In this document: positions 16,361-26,970 of the stretch, in pieces
How positions within the stretch are numbered: position 1 is the stretch's first letter
Layout of the letters: each line of letters starts with the position of its first letter
DNA from: Antarctobacter sediminis
GTDB taxonomy: Bacteria; Pseudomonadota; Alphaproteobacteria; Rhodobacterales; Rhodobacteraceae
Direction of reading: 5' to 3'
Assembly (NCBI RefSeq): GCF_019218285.1
Contig: NZ_JAHUZG010000001.1
Coordinates: 558,001-622,000 of the forward strand
DNA length: 64,000 nucleotides
Position numbers and translations under genes: made by a program
Notes under the pieces: model-generated
What the model saw: only the letters and a program-made list of their open reading frames with translations
The model's database searches: none
What the model was told of the DNA's origin: nothing

Positions 16361-18763
16361 ATGAAGCAACTATTCGCAGTCTTGTTTGCCTGTCTTATCG
16401 CTCCTCCGCTGCTGGCTCAAACCGGGACCGAGTGCCCCATTCCCGAGGTTCGGTTCGACCCGACGGCAAGCCATGCCGAAAGGCTGGATGCCGCGATCAT
16501 CTCGCAGACCTTTGTGATCTGCACGCAGCGTCAATCGCTCAGGGACACGGCCCGCATCAAGCCAGAGGGGGACGCAGAGCTGGTCCGGTCGATGCTTGAT
16601 GCGTTCGAAGCGGACCTTGATCTCTTGACCTCGCGCCTCACCATGCCGCCGATCGAAGACTACCGTGCGGCGTTCGCCCGCATCGGGCGCGACAAACAGG
16701 CGGTGGCCTGGGCGGACTACCTATCGGCCACGGCCGCCCTGCATTTCTACGACACCTGCAACCGAGCCAAAGGCGAATGCGCCATCGACTTGCCGATCAT
16801 GAAGGCCGTACCAGACCGGCACGGCATGGCGCCGCGACCCTGGGTTGCGATGATTGCCCGCACGATGCGCCCCGAACCGATGCCGCCCTGGTTCCGCTTG
16901 GGGTCGGTTTCGATGCGCTACGAACCCGACAGCCTCGCCTTTCTGCGGATCAAGTCCAAGCTGGACGAGGCGACCCGCGCCCGGGATGAGGCAATCCGGG
17001 TGCTGGACAAGGCAAAGGCCGATCTTGCTGCGCAGCTGGACAAGCGGGCCGGGGTGCTGGCGCCGCTTCGACAGCGGATCGAAAAGGATCGTCAGACCCT
17101 GTTCCGGATGGAGATGCAGCGCAAACCCGACAGTAACAAAGTGATGAAGGACCCGGGGTGGCAGGCACGGGCAGACATCGCGCGGCGTGCCGAGAAGCGG
17201 GTGGATGAGTTGGATAGGGCTATGGCCTCTGTCTTTGCCACCGAAGGGAATACCGCCGCCGGGCAAAAGCGCTTGCGCGAGATGCAGGATGAACGCGACG
17301 CAGAGGCTTTGCGCGCAGATACGGCATGGGCCGAACGCATTGCCATGTTGCAACCCGACTATACGGCAGAAGAACGCGCTATCCGCGAGAAACTGGAACA
17401 GGAAATAGGTGTGAACCAGCGCGATCACGACCGCAGGCAAGCGATCTATGACGGCTGGATCAGAGAGGCGGAAATTAAACTCGTCAAGGCTCAGGTCACG
17501 CTGGACGCGGCCTATGAAGTGCTCGGCGCCGCCCAAAAAGAGATGCAGAAGTGGTACGCCGGTCAATCCGTTGCGAGCGTCCTGCTGATCGAAACCGATC
17601 ATGCCCGTTTCGTGCCCGCGAAAGGGGACGAGCTGGACAAGCTCCGCACCGAGATCGCAAGGCTGGAAGCCGAGATTGCGGACAGAGAGGCACGACGCGC
17701 CGACCTTCAAGCTAAGCGCGAAGAGGCCCGTCAGGCGATGTTGGCCGCTGGACAAACCGCAGACCGCATGAATGACCGTTTGGCGGCTGCGGGCCTGGCT
17801 TCGATGATGGCGCAATATGCCGTGGAGGCGGGGTTTTCCGCCCGCGATTTCATCAAGTCGATCCGCGGCGGACCGGCGGCCATGTTGGCCGAGGCCGCGC
17901 GGCAGGGGGTCGGCATCTACCTGTCGCCGCCCAGTTACTATGATGCCTCCACGAAACGGCTCTCTGACTATGCTCGTGGTCAGGATACCCCCAGCGACTG
18001 GGCGCTTGTCGATCTTGATAGCCTGACCAGTCGTGAAACGCTGGTCAAAACCGTCGAGAAAAACTGGGCCAACCTCCCGCTCAAGACACTTGTCCAAAGT
18101 CTGACGCAGGAAAACCTGTGGCGGGACCAGCGGATCGGTTGGAAACAGTTCAAAACCGTCGACGGCAACATGTGGCAACAGCTCAGGAAAATCGGTGAGA
18201 CCGAGGTTGAGCTGGAGAAAGTCACCAAGGAATTGCGCGCAATGACTGGCCGGGCCGGGGCATTTGCCGCCGTCAAATCGTTCACCACGAAACTGGGCGA
18301 AGGCGTTGCCAAAAGCATCGCAAAGGAGGCCACGAAAAAGGCCATGGCCGAGATCCTCGAAGGCAGCCAGTTCGAGGAATACATGTTGGCGCAGGTCGAT
18401 CTAAGCCAAGCGGTGGCGCGTTTCCAGCACGCCGGGGGCCTGTATTGGAGCAATGAGGACCTGCTTGCGCTTGCACGGGCCAAACTCTCGGGACTTTTGC
18501 AACGCGATCTGGGCCCAAGCCTGTTGATAGACGAGCGCAATGAACCGTTTTATCCGCAAGAGGGTTATGCGCTCCGGTTCGAGTTCTCGGCCAGCAGCGC
18601 GGCACAACTGCGGGACGCCAAGATCGAGGTATTCCTTGCGGGCCTGAAACTGGAGCGCGATCAGGGAACGACACAATTTATCTGGCGTCTTTCGGCAGAG
18701 GCCGCCGAACGCTTGCACAGGGGTCTGCCAGAGGCGCTGCCGATCGAGATCTTGGTACAATAG
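16361..18763 (+). CDS. Exported coiled-coil protein of unknown function
   Basis: 800 residues with a clear Sec signal peptide (MKQLFAVLFACLIAPPLLAQ). After about 180 residues with several Cys, two long heptad-rich regions follow (about 200-400 and 420-480: repeated LDEATRARDEAIRVLDKA-type and LRTEIARLEAEIADREARR-type helices). A less charged C-terminal 300 residues ends in a beta-rich segment. Start: GGAG lies seven bases before ATG 16361. I recognise no family or catalytic motif. It is monocistronic and stands between the RTX genes and an integrative-element remnant. A periplasmic scaffold role is possible but is only a guess. Confidence 0.75.
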   Translation: MKQLFAVLFACLIAPPLLAQTGTECPIPEVRFDPTASHAERLDAAIISQTFVICTQRQSLRDTARIKPEGDAELVRSMLDAFEADLDLLTSRLTMPPIEDYRAAFARIGRDKQAVAWADYLSATAALHFYDTCNRAKGECAIDLPIMKAVPDRHGMAPRPWVAMIARTMRPEPMPPWFRLGSVSMRYEPDSLAFLRIKSKLDEATRARDEAIRVLDKAKADLAAQLDKRAGVLAPLRQRIEKDRQTLFRMEMQRKPDSNKVMKDPGWQARADIARRAEKRVDELDRAMASVFATEGNTAAGQKRLREMQDERDAEALRADTAWAERIAMLQPDYTAEERAIREKLEQEIGVNQRDHDRRQAIYDGWIREAEIKLVKAQVTLDAAYEVLGAAQKEMQKWYAGQSVASVLLIETDHARFVPAKGDELDKLRTEIARLEAEIADREARRADLQAKREEARQAMLAAGQTADRMNDRLAAAGLASMMAQYAVEAGFSARDFIKSIRGGPAAMLAEAARQGVGIYLSPPSYYDASTKRLSDYARGQDTPSDWALVDLDSLTSRETLVKTVEKNWANLPLKTLVQSLTQENLWRDQRIGWKQFKTVDGNMWQQLRKIGETEVELEKVTKELRAMTGRAGAFAAVKSFTTKLGEGVAKSIAKEATKKAMAEILEGSQFEEYMLAQVDLSQAVARFQHAGGLYWSNEDLLALARAKLSGLLQRDLGPSLLIDERNEPFYPQEGYALRFEFSASSAAQLRDAKIEVFLAGLKLERDQGTTQFIWRLSAEAAERLHRGLPEALPIEILVQ

Positions 18764-18877
18764 GCGACGATCCAGCGCAGTTTCACAAGAATTCCGGGCG
18801 AAGAGATCGTCAATAGAATGCCCTTGCCGACCCCGCCGTTCCGTAGCGCTGAGGCGCGACTTCCAAACCCGGCAAGA

Positions 18878-18898
18878 CCGCCCTTTGGCGGCCGTTTT
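18878..18898 (+). terminator. Short terminator-like hairpin
   Basis: A 5-bp GC stem (CCGCC at 18878-18882, GGCGG at 18887-18891, loop cttt) is followed within a few bases by TTTT. It lies about 115 bp past the stop of the 800-residue gene and 21 bp before the duplicated tRNA end. Confidence 0.45.
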
Positions 18899-18918
18899 GG
18901 TCACATTTCTTGGGGAGT

Positions 18919-18934
18919 TATGGCGGAGAGACAG
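18919..18934. repeat. Distal attachment-site copy (tRNA-Ser 3' end duplication)
   Basis: The 16-mer tatggcggagagacag here is identical, in the same orientation, to 20376-20391, where it is the last 14 bases of a tRNA-Ser gene (with CCA) plus two flanking bases. Such duplications are left by tyrosine-recombinase elements that integrate into tRNA 3' ends. Confidence 0.75.
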
Positions 18935-19091
18935 CCCGCCAAGGTTAGGTTGCGACTTTTCGCACATCGTCGCGATTGTCCGTTTCTTGTCAGTGGGATG
19001 CTCCAGAAGTTTGCGAATCCGACCCCTCCATCCGTTGCAATCTGTCGCAAAACAACGCATTGATTTAGGCGGGTGAGTTGATGGGTATGAG

Positions 19092-19184
19092 ATGCCGCGT
19101 GTAGCCAAAGAGCTGTCAGCACTAGATGTAAAGAGGTTGCAGCACCCCGGAAGGGGAAGCAACGCGCTCTTTGCCGTGGGTGGG
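19092..19184 (+). pseudogene. Integrase N-terminal stub (truncated)
   Basis: Reading from ATG 19092 gives about 32 residues ([19 protein letters not shown], then FAVGGV) typical of the arm-binding N-terminus of P4-like tyrosine integrases, which usually continue 'GLYLQV'. After GGV the frame loses similarity and soon stops, exactly where IS66-like coding begins in another frame. The catalytic domain (R..HxxR..Y) is missing, so it is inactive. Its position 158 bp from the 16-bp repeat fits an element-encoded integrase. Confidence 0.65.
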
Positions 19185-19833
19185 GTACACCGGCACCGTA
19201 CATGCCGATGGGTTCACGGGCTTCAATGGTTTGTTCGGTGAGGGCAAGGCACACGAACAGGCCTGCCTCGTGCATGTGCGTCGTAAATTTGTAGACGAGT
19301 TTGAGCGTACCGGCTCGGAGATCGCCAAGGGGGCTATCGAACGGATTGCACAGCTCTACGCCGTCGAGAAGATGGCAAAGGGCAAATCCGCTGATGCGCG
19401 AGCAGCACTGCGTACTGAGCACGCTATGGCGATCTTCGATGAGCTGGAGACATGGCTGGCGGTACAGCTTCCCAAAATCTCCGGCAAAACCAAACTGGCC
19501 GAGGCCATACGTTATGCCCGTGGCCGCTTGCCCAAAGCCCGCGCCTACTTGAGCGATGGCCACTTGGAACCGGATAACAACATCTGCGAACGCTCCATTC
19601 GTCCAGTTGCTTTAGGCCGCAAGAACTACCTCTTCATGGGCTCCATCGGTGGCGGCAAAGCAGCCGCCATCGCATACACGCTGATCGAAACAGCCAAGAT
19701 GAACGGCGTCGATCCAGAGGCCTGGCTCACTTGGGTCTTGGAGCGCCTTCCAGATCACAAGATCAACCGCCTCGGTGAACTGATGCCGTGGGTTTGGACG
19801 GAGGTCGCAGGTTGTCAAAGCGTGGGAACATGA
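19183..19833 (+). pseudogene. IS66-family transposase (TnpC), C-terminal fragment
   Basis: About 215 residues matching the C-terminal part of IS66 Tnp[23 protein letters not shown], the conserved [35 protein letters not shown], and [19 protein letters not shown] near the end. Normal TnpC is about 500 residues, so the zinc-finger and first catalytic Asp regions are absent. No companion tnpA/tnpB or terminal inverted repeat is visible. The fragment begins at the junction with the integrase stub; its stop overlaps the next gene's ATG by ATGA. Confidence 0.85.
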
Positions 19834-20249
19834 ACCTCGTACTCTCCCTGATCGCCTGCTTTGCTTCTGTCGAAGCAGGTGCTTTGGTCGTCTGCATCGG
19901 GATCATGATCCTCGATAGCGGTCTGTTGTCTGTGTTGGAAGGCGTCGCCGTCTGGGCAATCGCGCAACCTGTGATCCTCCCAATAGCCCTGCTGTCGTCC
20001 CCGGTTGGTGCATTATTGCGAATGGTGCTCGGCTTGGTGTTTGAGCAACCCGCCAAGGTCGCAATGACTGCCGGGGTGGCTGTGGGTATCATTGGCGCAG
20101 CGGCCTTCGCACATTCGACAAAAGATGGCGTAGCCGCCTGGGGGCCAATCCTGTTGATAGGTTCTCTTGCAGGGTTTTGCGGCGGCCTACCATGGTGGCG
20201 GATCGAAAAGCCGTACTTGGATCGACTCAATACAGAGCGTCAGCGATAA
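19830..20249 (+). CDS. Small integral membrane protein inside the element remnant
   Basis: 139 residues with about four hydrophobic segments ([39 protein letters not shown]; the [16 protein letters not shown] region; [16 protein letters not shown]). The start at 19830 overlaps the transposase-fragment stop by ATGA; a longer frame from 19788 would add a polar leader. No family recognised. It is followed by a hairpin with a T-run at 20338-20355. As the only intact gene of the remnant it may be cargo. Confidence 0.55.
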   Translation: MNLVLSLIACFASVEAGALVVCIGIMILDSGLLSVLEGVAVWAIAQPVILPIALLSSPVGALLRMVLGLVFEQPAKVAMTAGVAVGIIGAAAFAHSTKDGVAAWGPILLIGSLAGFCGGLPWWRIEKPYLDRLNTERQR

Positions 20250-20337
20250 AACGCGGGTTCAACGGACGGATACTGAGCATGTCGCATGGCGTTGCGTTCA
20301 AGCGCAAATGGTATGGCGGGCACTTTGGCGGGTGTGG

Positions 20338-20355
20338 CCGCTTGAAGCGGTTTTT
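20338..20355 (+). terminator. Intrinsic terminator after the membrane-protein gene
   Basis: A CCGCT/AGCGG stem with a three-base loop (20338-20350) is followed by TTTTT. It ends plus-strand transcription before the oppositely oriented tRNA-Ser. Confidence 0.55.
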
Positions 20356-20375
20356 ATCGCTTAAAATCAAAGATG

Positions 20376-20391
20376 TATGGCGGAGAGACAG
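20376..20391. repeat. tRNA-proximal attachment-site copy
   Basis: Identical 16-mer to 18919-18934. It overlaps the 3' end of tRNA-Ser, so the tRNA stays intact after integration, as is usual for such sites. Confidence 0.75.
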
Positions 20392-20467
20392 GGATTCGAA
20401 CCCTGGGTCCCCGTGAAGGGACAACGGTTTTCGAGACCGCCCCGTTCGACCACTCCGGCACCTCTCC
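20378..20467 (-). tRNA. tRNA-Ser(CGA)
   Basis: 90 bases including an encoded CCA. The acceptor GGAGAGG pairs with the 3' end. The anticodon loop ctCGAaa lies in a GCGGT/ACCGT-type stem, there is a long variable arm (class II tRNA), and a GGTTCGAATCC T-loop follows. The anticodon CGA reads UCG. The closely similar E. coli tRNA-Ser(CGA) supports the call. Confidence 0.95.
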
Positions 20468-20670
20468 GCGGGGGTCTTGGTAAGGGGGGCGTTTAGACAA
20501 TTCATTCGGGCTGTGCAACAACCAAACTGAGGTTTTTTGAACTTCCTTGCGTCACCCGTGTTCGATCCGGTGAATTGTCTGGCATCCCGCCGCCAGCACG
20601 CGCGTTGCACAGTTGTTGCGGCAGCGCGGCTGGTTTACGTCTTGTGCAACCCATAATGCGTGAGGACGTC

Positions 20671-21525
20671 ATGACACAGAAGAGACTGCGCGATTCCACC
20701 CCGGCGGCCCGCTGGGTGATGCGGGCGGCCTGCACTTGGATGGCCTGCCTGTGCCTCGCGTTACCGGTCCGGGCGGCCCCGATCGACGATCTCATGGGGG
20801 CGTTGCGGATCAGCGAGATGGTCGAGGTCATGCGCGACGAAGGCATGACATATGGGTCGGAACTGGCGGATGATCTGCTGCCCGGCGGCGACAGCCTTGC
20901 CTGGCAGGTGCTGGTTTCGGACATCTATGACAATGAAAGTATGCTGGCAGTTGTCGAAAAGGGCTTTGCCGGCGCAATCGCGGAAACCGATGTGGATCCG
21001 CTGATGGCGTTTTTTAACTCCGATCTTGGCAAGCGCATCGTCGACCTGGAACTTTCGGCGCGCAAGGCCATGGTCGACGACGCCGTTGAAGAGGCCGCGC
21101 GCGAGAAATACCGGAGCCTTCAGGGCAGCGAAGATCCCCGGCTGGCGCAGATCCAGCGGTTTGTCGAGGTGAACGATCTGCTGGAAGCCAATGTCAGCGG
21201 AGCGCTGAATGCCTCTTACCGGTTTTACAGCGGGCTGGTGGATGGCGGCGCGCTGCGCCTGTCCGAGTCGGAAATCCTCTCTGACGTTTGGCAGCAGGAG
21301 GAAAGCACCCGCGAAGATACCCGCGAATGGGTCTATGCCTATCTTCTTCTGGCTTATGAACCGCTAAGTGATGAGGATCTGGAGGCATATATCGCCCTGA
21401 CCGAAACCGCGCAGGGCCGGGCATTGAATCAGGCGCTCTTTGCCGGTTTCAACAATATGTATGACACGATTTCCTATGCGCTTGGCCTTGCGGCAGCACG
21501 GTTGATGCAACAGCAGGAACTGTGA
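20671..21525 (+). CDS. DUF2059-type exported protein
   Basis: 284 residues with an N-terminal signal (VMRAACTWMACLCLALPVRAA) and a helical mature part. The segments ESMLAVVEKGFAGAIA and DVDPLMAFFNSDLGKRIVDLE match the DUF2059 pattern in which a 'F..S..G..i' helix is conserved. I chose ATG 20671, which has GAGG six bases upstream; the frame is open from 20575. Function unknown. It lies between tRNA-Ser and the ribosomal protein operon. Confidence 0.65.
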   Translation: MTQKRLRDSTPAARWVMRAACTWMACLCLALPVRAAPIDDLMGALRISEMVEVMRDEGMTYGSELADDLLPGGDSLAWQVLVSDIYDNESMLAVVEKGFAGAIAETDVDPLMAFFNSDLGKRIVDLELSARKAMVDDAVEEAAREKYRSLQGSEDPRLAQIQRFVEVNDLLEANVSGALNASYRFYSGLVDGGALRLSESEILSDVWQQEESTREDTREWVYAYLLLAYEPLSDEDLEAYIALTETAQGRALNQALFAGFNNMYDTISYALGLAAARLMQQQEL

Positions 21526-21582
21526 CAGCCTGCAAGGGGCGATCCGGTTTCGGGCCGCCCCGATACAAAGGGCAACATTCCC

Positions 21583-21612
21583 TTGACAACGGCAGGTCCG
21601 ACAGACCATAAG
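21583..21612 (+). promoter_or_regulatory. Candidate rplU promoter
   Basis: TTGACA at 21583-21588 is a consensus -35. CCATAA (21606-21611), 17 bases downstream, is a weak -10. Transcripts from here would pass through the hairpin at 21629 before reaching rplU at 21759. Confidence 0.4.
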
Positions 21613-21628
21613 CCGCGCACGAGAAGGA

Positions 21629-21660
21629 CGGGGCTTTTGGCCCCGCCTTTTGTTTTTGTT
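21629..21660 (+). terminator. Intrinsic terminator in the rplU leader
   Basis: A CGGGGC/GCCCCG stem (21629-21634/21640-21645) with a TTTTG loop is followed by cctttTGTTTTTG. It either ends DUF2059 transcripts or, because a consensus -35 lies upstream of it, acts as an attenuator in the rplU-rpmA leader. Confidence 0.65.
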
Positions 21661-21758
21661 CAATGATCGTCCGAGAGGGCGCGCTGTTCGAGGCGGGGAT
21701 GACCCCGGAAACACCGGAAACGGGGCCGAAGAACGCGGCAGAAAAGGAAAGACGCACT

Positions 21759-22337
21759 ATGTTCGCGGTGATGAAAACCGGCGGCAAGCAATACAAGGTT
21801 CAGTCGGGCGATACGCTCCGGGTGGAAAAGCTGGCCGCAGACGCGGGTGAGACCGTGCAGTTCAACGACATCCTGATGCTGAGCGGTGACAGCACCGTTG
21901 TCGGCGCGCCCTTCGTGGCCGGCGCCGCCGTTCAGGCCGAGGTCATCGACCAGGTCAAGGGCGACAAGCTGATCCATTTCGTCAAGCGTCGTCGTAAGCA
22001 CAGCTCGCAGCGTACCAAGGGCCACCGCCAGCAACTGACGCTGGTGCGTGTGACCGAAATTCTCGCCGAAGGCGCAGACGCAACCGGCGTCAAGGCTGCG
22101 ATCGGTGCTGGTTCGGCCCCGAAGGCAGCAGCCCCGGCGGCGGCTCCGAAAGCAGCCGCAGCGGTTGAATCCGGTGATGACCTGACCCAGATCAATGGTG
22201 TCGGCCCCGCCGCAGCCAAGAAGCTGGTCGAAGCCGGTATCGCCACTTTCGCCCAGCTGGCGGCCGTGGATCCCGAAACCTTCGAGGCCACCAAGGTCAA
22301 GCCCGAGTGGGTCGAACAGGCCAAGACGCTGGTCTGA
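21759..22337 (+). CDS. rplU: 50S ribosomal protein bL21 with C-terminal HhH extension
   Basis: 192 residues. Residues 1-103 are canonical bL21 (FAVMKTGGKQYKVQSGD, then VKRRRKHSSQRTKGHRQQL), which binds 23S rRNA. An Ala/Pro/Lys linker follows, then a helix-hairpin-helix segment (LTQINGVGPAAAKKLVEAGI at about 144-163). E. coli L21 has only 103 residues; the extension is, to my knowledge, common in alphaproteobacteria. ATG 21759 was chosen as the canonical MFAV start. rpmA follows 21 bp later in the standard operon order. Confidence 0.95.
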   Translation: MFAVMKTGGKQYKVQSGDTLRVEKLAADAGETVQFNDILMLSGDSTVVGAPFVAGAAVQAEVIDQVKGDKLIHFVKRRRKHSSQRTKGHRQQLTLVRVTEILAEGADATGVKAAIGAGSAPKAAAPAAAPKAAAAVESGDDLTQINGVGPAAAKKLVEAGIATFAQLAAVDPETFEATKVKPEWVEQAKTLV

Positions 22338-22358
22338 GACAGTTAAGGAGAGAGACTT

Positions 22359-22628
22359 ATGGCACATAAAAAAGCAGGCGGTTCCTCCCGCAACGGTCGC
22401 GACTCCGCTGGACGTCGCCTTGGTGTAAAGCTGTACGGTGGCCAGGCCGCCATCCCCGGCAACATCATCGTGCGTCAGCGCGGCACCAAGTTCTGGCCGG
22501 GTGAAGGCGTTGGCATGGGCAAGGATCACACCATCTTTGCAACTGCCGAGGGCGCCGTGACCTTCCGCAAAGGTCTGAAGGGTCGCACCTTTATTTCGGT
22601 TCTGCCGGTGGCGGAAGCCGCGGAGTAA
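22359..22628 (+). CDS. rpmA: 50S ribosomal protein bL27
   Basis: 89 residues with the invariant [17 protein letters not shown]-terminus, which reaches the peptidyl-transferase centre, and the downstream [20 protein letters not shown]. No N-terminal cleavable extension of the Firmicutes type is present. A ribosome site (AAGGAGAGAG) precedes the ATG, and a strong terminator follows at 22656. Confidence 0.97.
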   Translation: MAHKKAGGSSRNGRDSAGRRLGVKLYGGQAAIPGNIIVRQRGTKFWPGEGVGMGKDHTIFATAEGAVTFRKGLKGRTFISVLPVAEAAE

Positions 22629-22655
22629 CGCCGAGATCATCGCACGGAAACGGAC

Positions 22656-22696
22656 GGGGGATCGGCGGCAAGACCGCCGGTCCCCCTGACTTTTTT
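22656..22696 (+). terminator. Strong intrinsic terminator after rpmA
   Basis: A 13-bp stem (22656-22668/22674-22686, one G-U pair, loop caaga) is followed by tgacTTTTTT. Confidence 0.85.
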
Positions 22697-22784
22697 GGGC
22701 CCGGATCGGACAAGTTCATTTTGGAAAGACCTGCGAAAGACAGGCGTCCTCCTGATCCGGTGATTGCACAAGAGGAGAGTGCAC

Positions 22785-23324
22785 ATGGGCCTTGTTGCAG
22801 GTCACACCCAACCCGTTGTTTCGACCGACCGTTTCGATCTGCGCCCGGTTCGTAAATCGGACATCGGCCTGATGGAATTGTATACGGGCGACGAGCGCGT
22901 TGCCCGCATGACGACCTCGATTCCACATCCGCTGCCGCCGGGCGCGGCCGAGGCTTTTGTCACCCGCGTGACGGCACCGGTGCGCGACGAAGACGTCTGG
23001 GCGATGGATGCGACCAAGGTTGGCGGGTCCGAGCTGATGGGGCTGATCGCGCTGGATCGCATGGACCGCAACCAGTCCGAGGTTGGTTATTGGGTGGCGC
23101 CGGCCTTCTGGAACACGGGGCTGGCCTCCGAGGCGGTGCGTGCGCTGGTCGAGGCAAATCCCATGGGCAATGCCACCATGTTTGCCAGCGTTTTTCAGGA
23201 CAACGCGGCCTCGGCCCGGGTTCTGGTGAACTGTGGCTTTGAATACATCGGCGATGCCGAGGCATATTCGGTCGCCCGTAGTGCCAAGGTCCCGACATGG
23301 ACCTATATCCGCAAGCTGGGCTGA
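22785..23324 (+). CDS. GNAT-family N-acetyltransferase (RimJ-like)
   Basis: 179 residues. The GNAT fold is seen in DRFDLRPVRKSDIGLMELY at the N-terminus, the SEVGYWVAPAFWNTGLASEA segment (motif A, where the acetyl-CoA loop is the less usual WNTGLA), and ASVFQDNAASARVLVNCGFE (motif B). The ATG at 22785 follows AGAGGAGAG. It lies between rpmA and obgE, a linkage often seen in Rhodobacterales. The acceptor (protein N-terminus or small amine) is unknown. Confidence 0.85.
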   Translation: MGLVAGHTQPVVSTDRFDLRPVRKSDIGLMELYTGDERVARMTTSIPHPLPPGAAEAFVTRVTAPVRDEDVWAMDATKVGGSELMGLIALDRMDRNQSEVGYWVAPAFWNTGLASEAVRALVEANPMGNATMFASVFQDNAASARVLVNCGFEYIGDAEAYSVARSAKVPTWTYIRKLG

Positions 23325-23430
23325 CGGCGCCTTTGGGGGCGATGCGCGGCCTGCGACATTGATCGGCACGCTGAAACTCACGGGGCTTTGGCTGTGCTGC
23401 AACCCAAGCCCTGTCTTGAGCGTGGCCTGA

Positions 23431-25613
<2,183 letters not shown>

Positions 25614-25684
25614 CGGCTTGTTTTGACGCCTCGCCGCCTTCTCACTAGAAAGACATAAACTCCAACGGCCAGAGGGTTCTTGCG

Positions 25685-26950
25685 ATGAAAGATCTCGAAA
25701 ACATCCCCGCCCTGATGCAGGACATCGGTGAAAAGGCACGTGCTGCCGCAGCGGATCTGGCCTTTGCACCAGCCGAGACCAAGCGTCAGGCGCTGGAAGC
25801 GGCCGCCGACAAGGTCTGGGCGGCGCGTGCCCAGATCATCGAGGCCAACGCCAAGGACATGGAGTTCGGGCGCGAAAAGGGCCTGAGCGACGCGATGATG
25901 GACCGGCTGATGCTGGATGAGGCGCGGATCAAGGGCATCTGCGACAGCCTGCGCATGGTCGCCGCACAAGACGATCCGGTCGGAGCCGTGATGGAAGAAT
26001 GGGACCGTCCTTCGGGGCTGCACATTCAGCGCGTGCGCACCCCCTTGGGTGTGGTTGGGGTGATCTATGAATCGCGGCCCAACGTGACCGCGGATGCCGG
26101 TGCGCTTTGTCTGAAGGCCGGGAATGCGGTGATCCTGCGCGGTGGTTCGGAAAGCTTTCATTCCTCCGGCGCGATCCACGCCTGCCTTGTCGACGGGCTG
26201 CGCGAGGCTGGATTGCCGGAAACGGCGATCCAACTGGTGCCGACCCGCGACCGTGCGGCGGTCAGCGAGATGTTGAAGATGACCGATCACATTGACGTCA
26301 TTGTGCCCCGGGGCGGCAAAGGACTGGTGGGACTGGTCCAGCGCGAGGCGCGTGTGCCGGTCTTTGCCCATCTCGAAGGCATCGTACATGTCTACGTCGA
26401 CAAGGAGGCCGATCCCGTCAAATCGCTGGCCGTGGTGCGCAACGCCAAGACGCGGCGGACAGGGATCTGCGGCTCGGCCGAGTGTTTGCTGATCCATCGC
26501 GACATTGCCGACACCATCGGGCAGGGCATCATCCGCTCGCTGATCGAGGCCGGGGTCGAGGTGCGGGCCGATGCCGAATTGCAGACCATTCCCGGGACCG
26601 TGCCCGCCACGGCAGAGGACTGGGGCCACGAATATCTGGACAGCATCATTGCCGCGCGGGTGGTGGATGACATCGATCAGGCCATCGCGCATATCCGCAA
26701 GTACGGTTCGAACCACACGGATGCGATCCTGACCGAGGATGACGCCGCCGCCGAACGGTTCTTTCAACGGCTCGATTCCGCCATCCTGATGCGCAATGCC
26801 TCGACCCAGTTCGCCGATGGCGGCGAGTTTGGCATGGGCGCAGAGATCGGGATTGCCACGGGCAAGATGCACGCGCGCGGCCCGGTCGGGGCCGAACAGC
26901 TGACAAGTTTCAAGTATCTGGTGACCGGTGACGGCACGGTGCGGGCCTAG
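25685..26950 (+). CDS. proA: Gamma-glutamyl phosphate reductase
   Basis: 421 residues of the aldehyde-dehydrogenase superfamily. Catalytic Cys lies in [19 protein letters not shown]-binding and oligomerisation regions include [20 protein letters not shown] and [11 protein letters not shown], and the end [18 protein letters not shown] is typical. It reduces glutamyl-5-phosphate to the semialdehyde, the second step of proline synthesis after proB. The stop codon lies at the centre of a 22-base palindrome. Confidence 0.96.
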   Translation: MKDLENIPALMQDIGEKARAAAADLAFAPAETKRQALEAAADKVWAARAQIIEANAKDMEFGREKGLSDAMMDRLMLDEARIKGICDSLRMVAAQDDPVGAVMEEWDRPSGLHIQRVRTPLGVVGVIYESRPNVTADAGALCLKAGNAVILRGGSESFHSSGAIHACLVDGLREAGLPETAIQLVPTRDRAAVSEMLKMTDHIDVIVPRGGKGLVGLVQREARVPVFAHLEGIVHVYVDKEADPVKSLAVVRNAKTRRTGICGSAECLLIHRDIADTIGQGIIRSLIEAGVEVRADAELQTIPGTVPATAEDWGHEYLDSIIAARVVDDIDQAIAHIRKYGSNHTDAILTEDDAAAERFFQRLDSAILMRNASTQFADGGEFGMGAEIGIATGKMHARGPVGAEQLTSFKYLVTGDGTVRA

Positions 26951-26959
26951 GCCCGCACC
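26938..26959. terminator. 22-base perfect palindrome spanning the proA stop
   Basis: The arms GGTGCGGGC and GCCCGCACC flank a central CTAG that contains the TAG stop. It lies between convergent proA and chpT. No U-tract follows on either strand, so it may act as a bidirectional 3'-end structure rather than a classic terminator. Confidence 0.5.
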
Positions 26960-26970
26960 GGAATGCCCGG

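Larger units (their letters stand above)
18919..20391. mobile_element. Remnant of an integrative element at tRNA-Ser
   Basis: This 1.47-kb segment is bounded by the 16-bp direct repeats. It holds the first 32 codons of an integrase, a 5'-truncated IS66 transposase and one membrane-protein gene. The integrase is cut where IS66 sequence begins, so an IS insertion or deletion removed the rest and froze the element. The cargo was probably larger before decay (inference). From 18935 to the integrase stub at 19092 no gene is visible. Confidence 0.7.

Noticed and set aside
18919-20391. Active insertion sequence or prophage
   Set aside because: Both the integrase and the IS66 transposase are truncated and no structural, replication or packaging gene is present.
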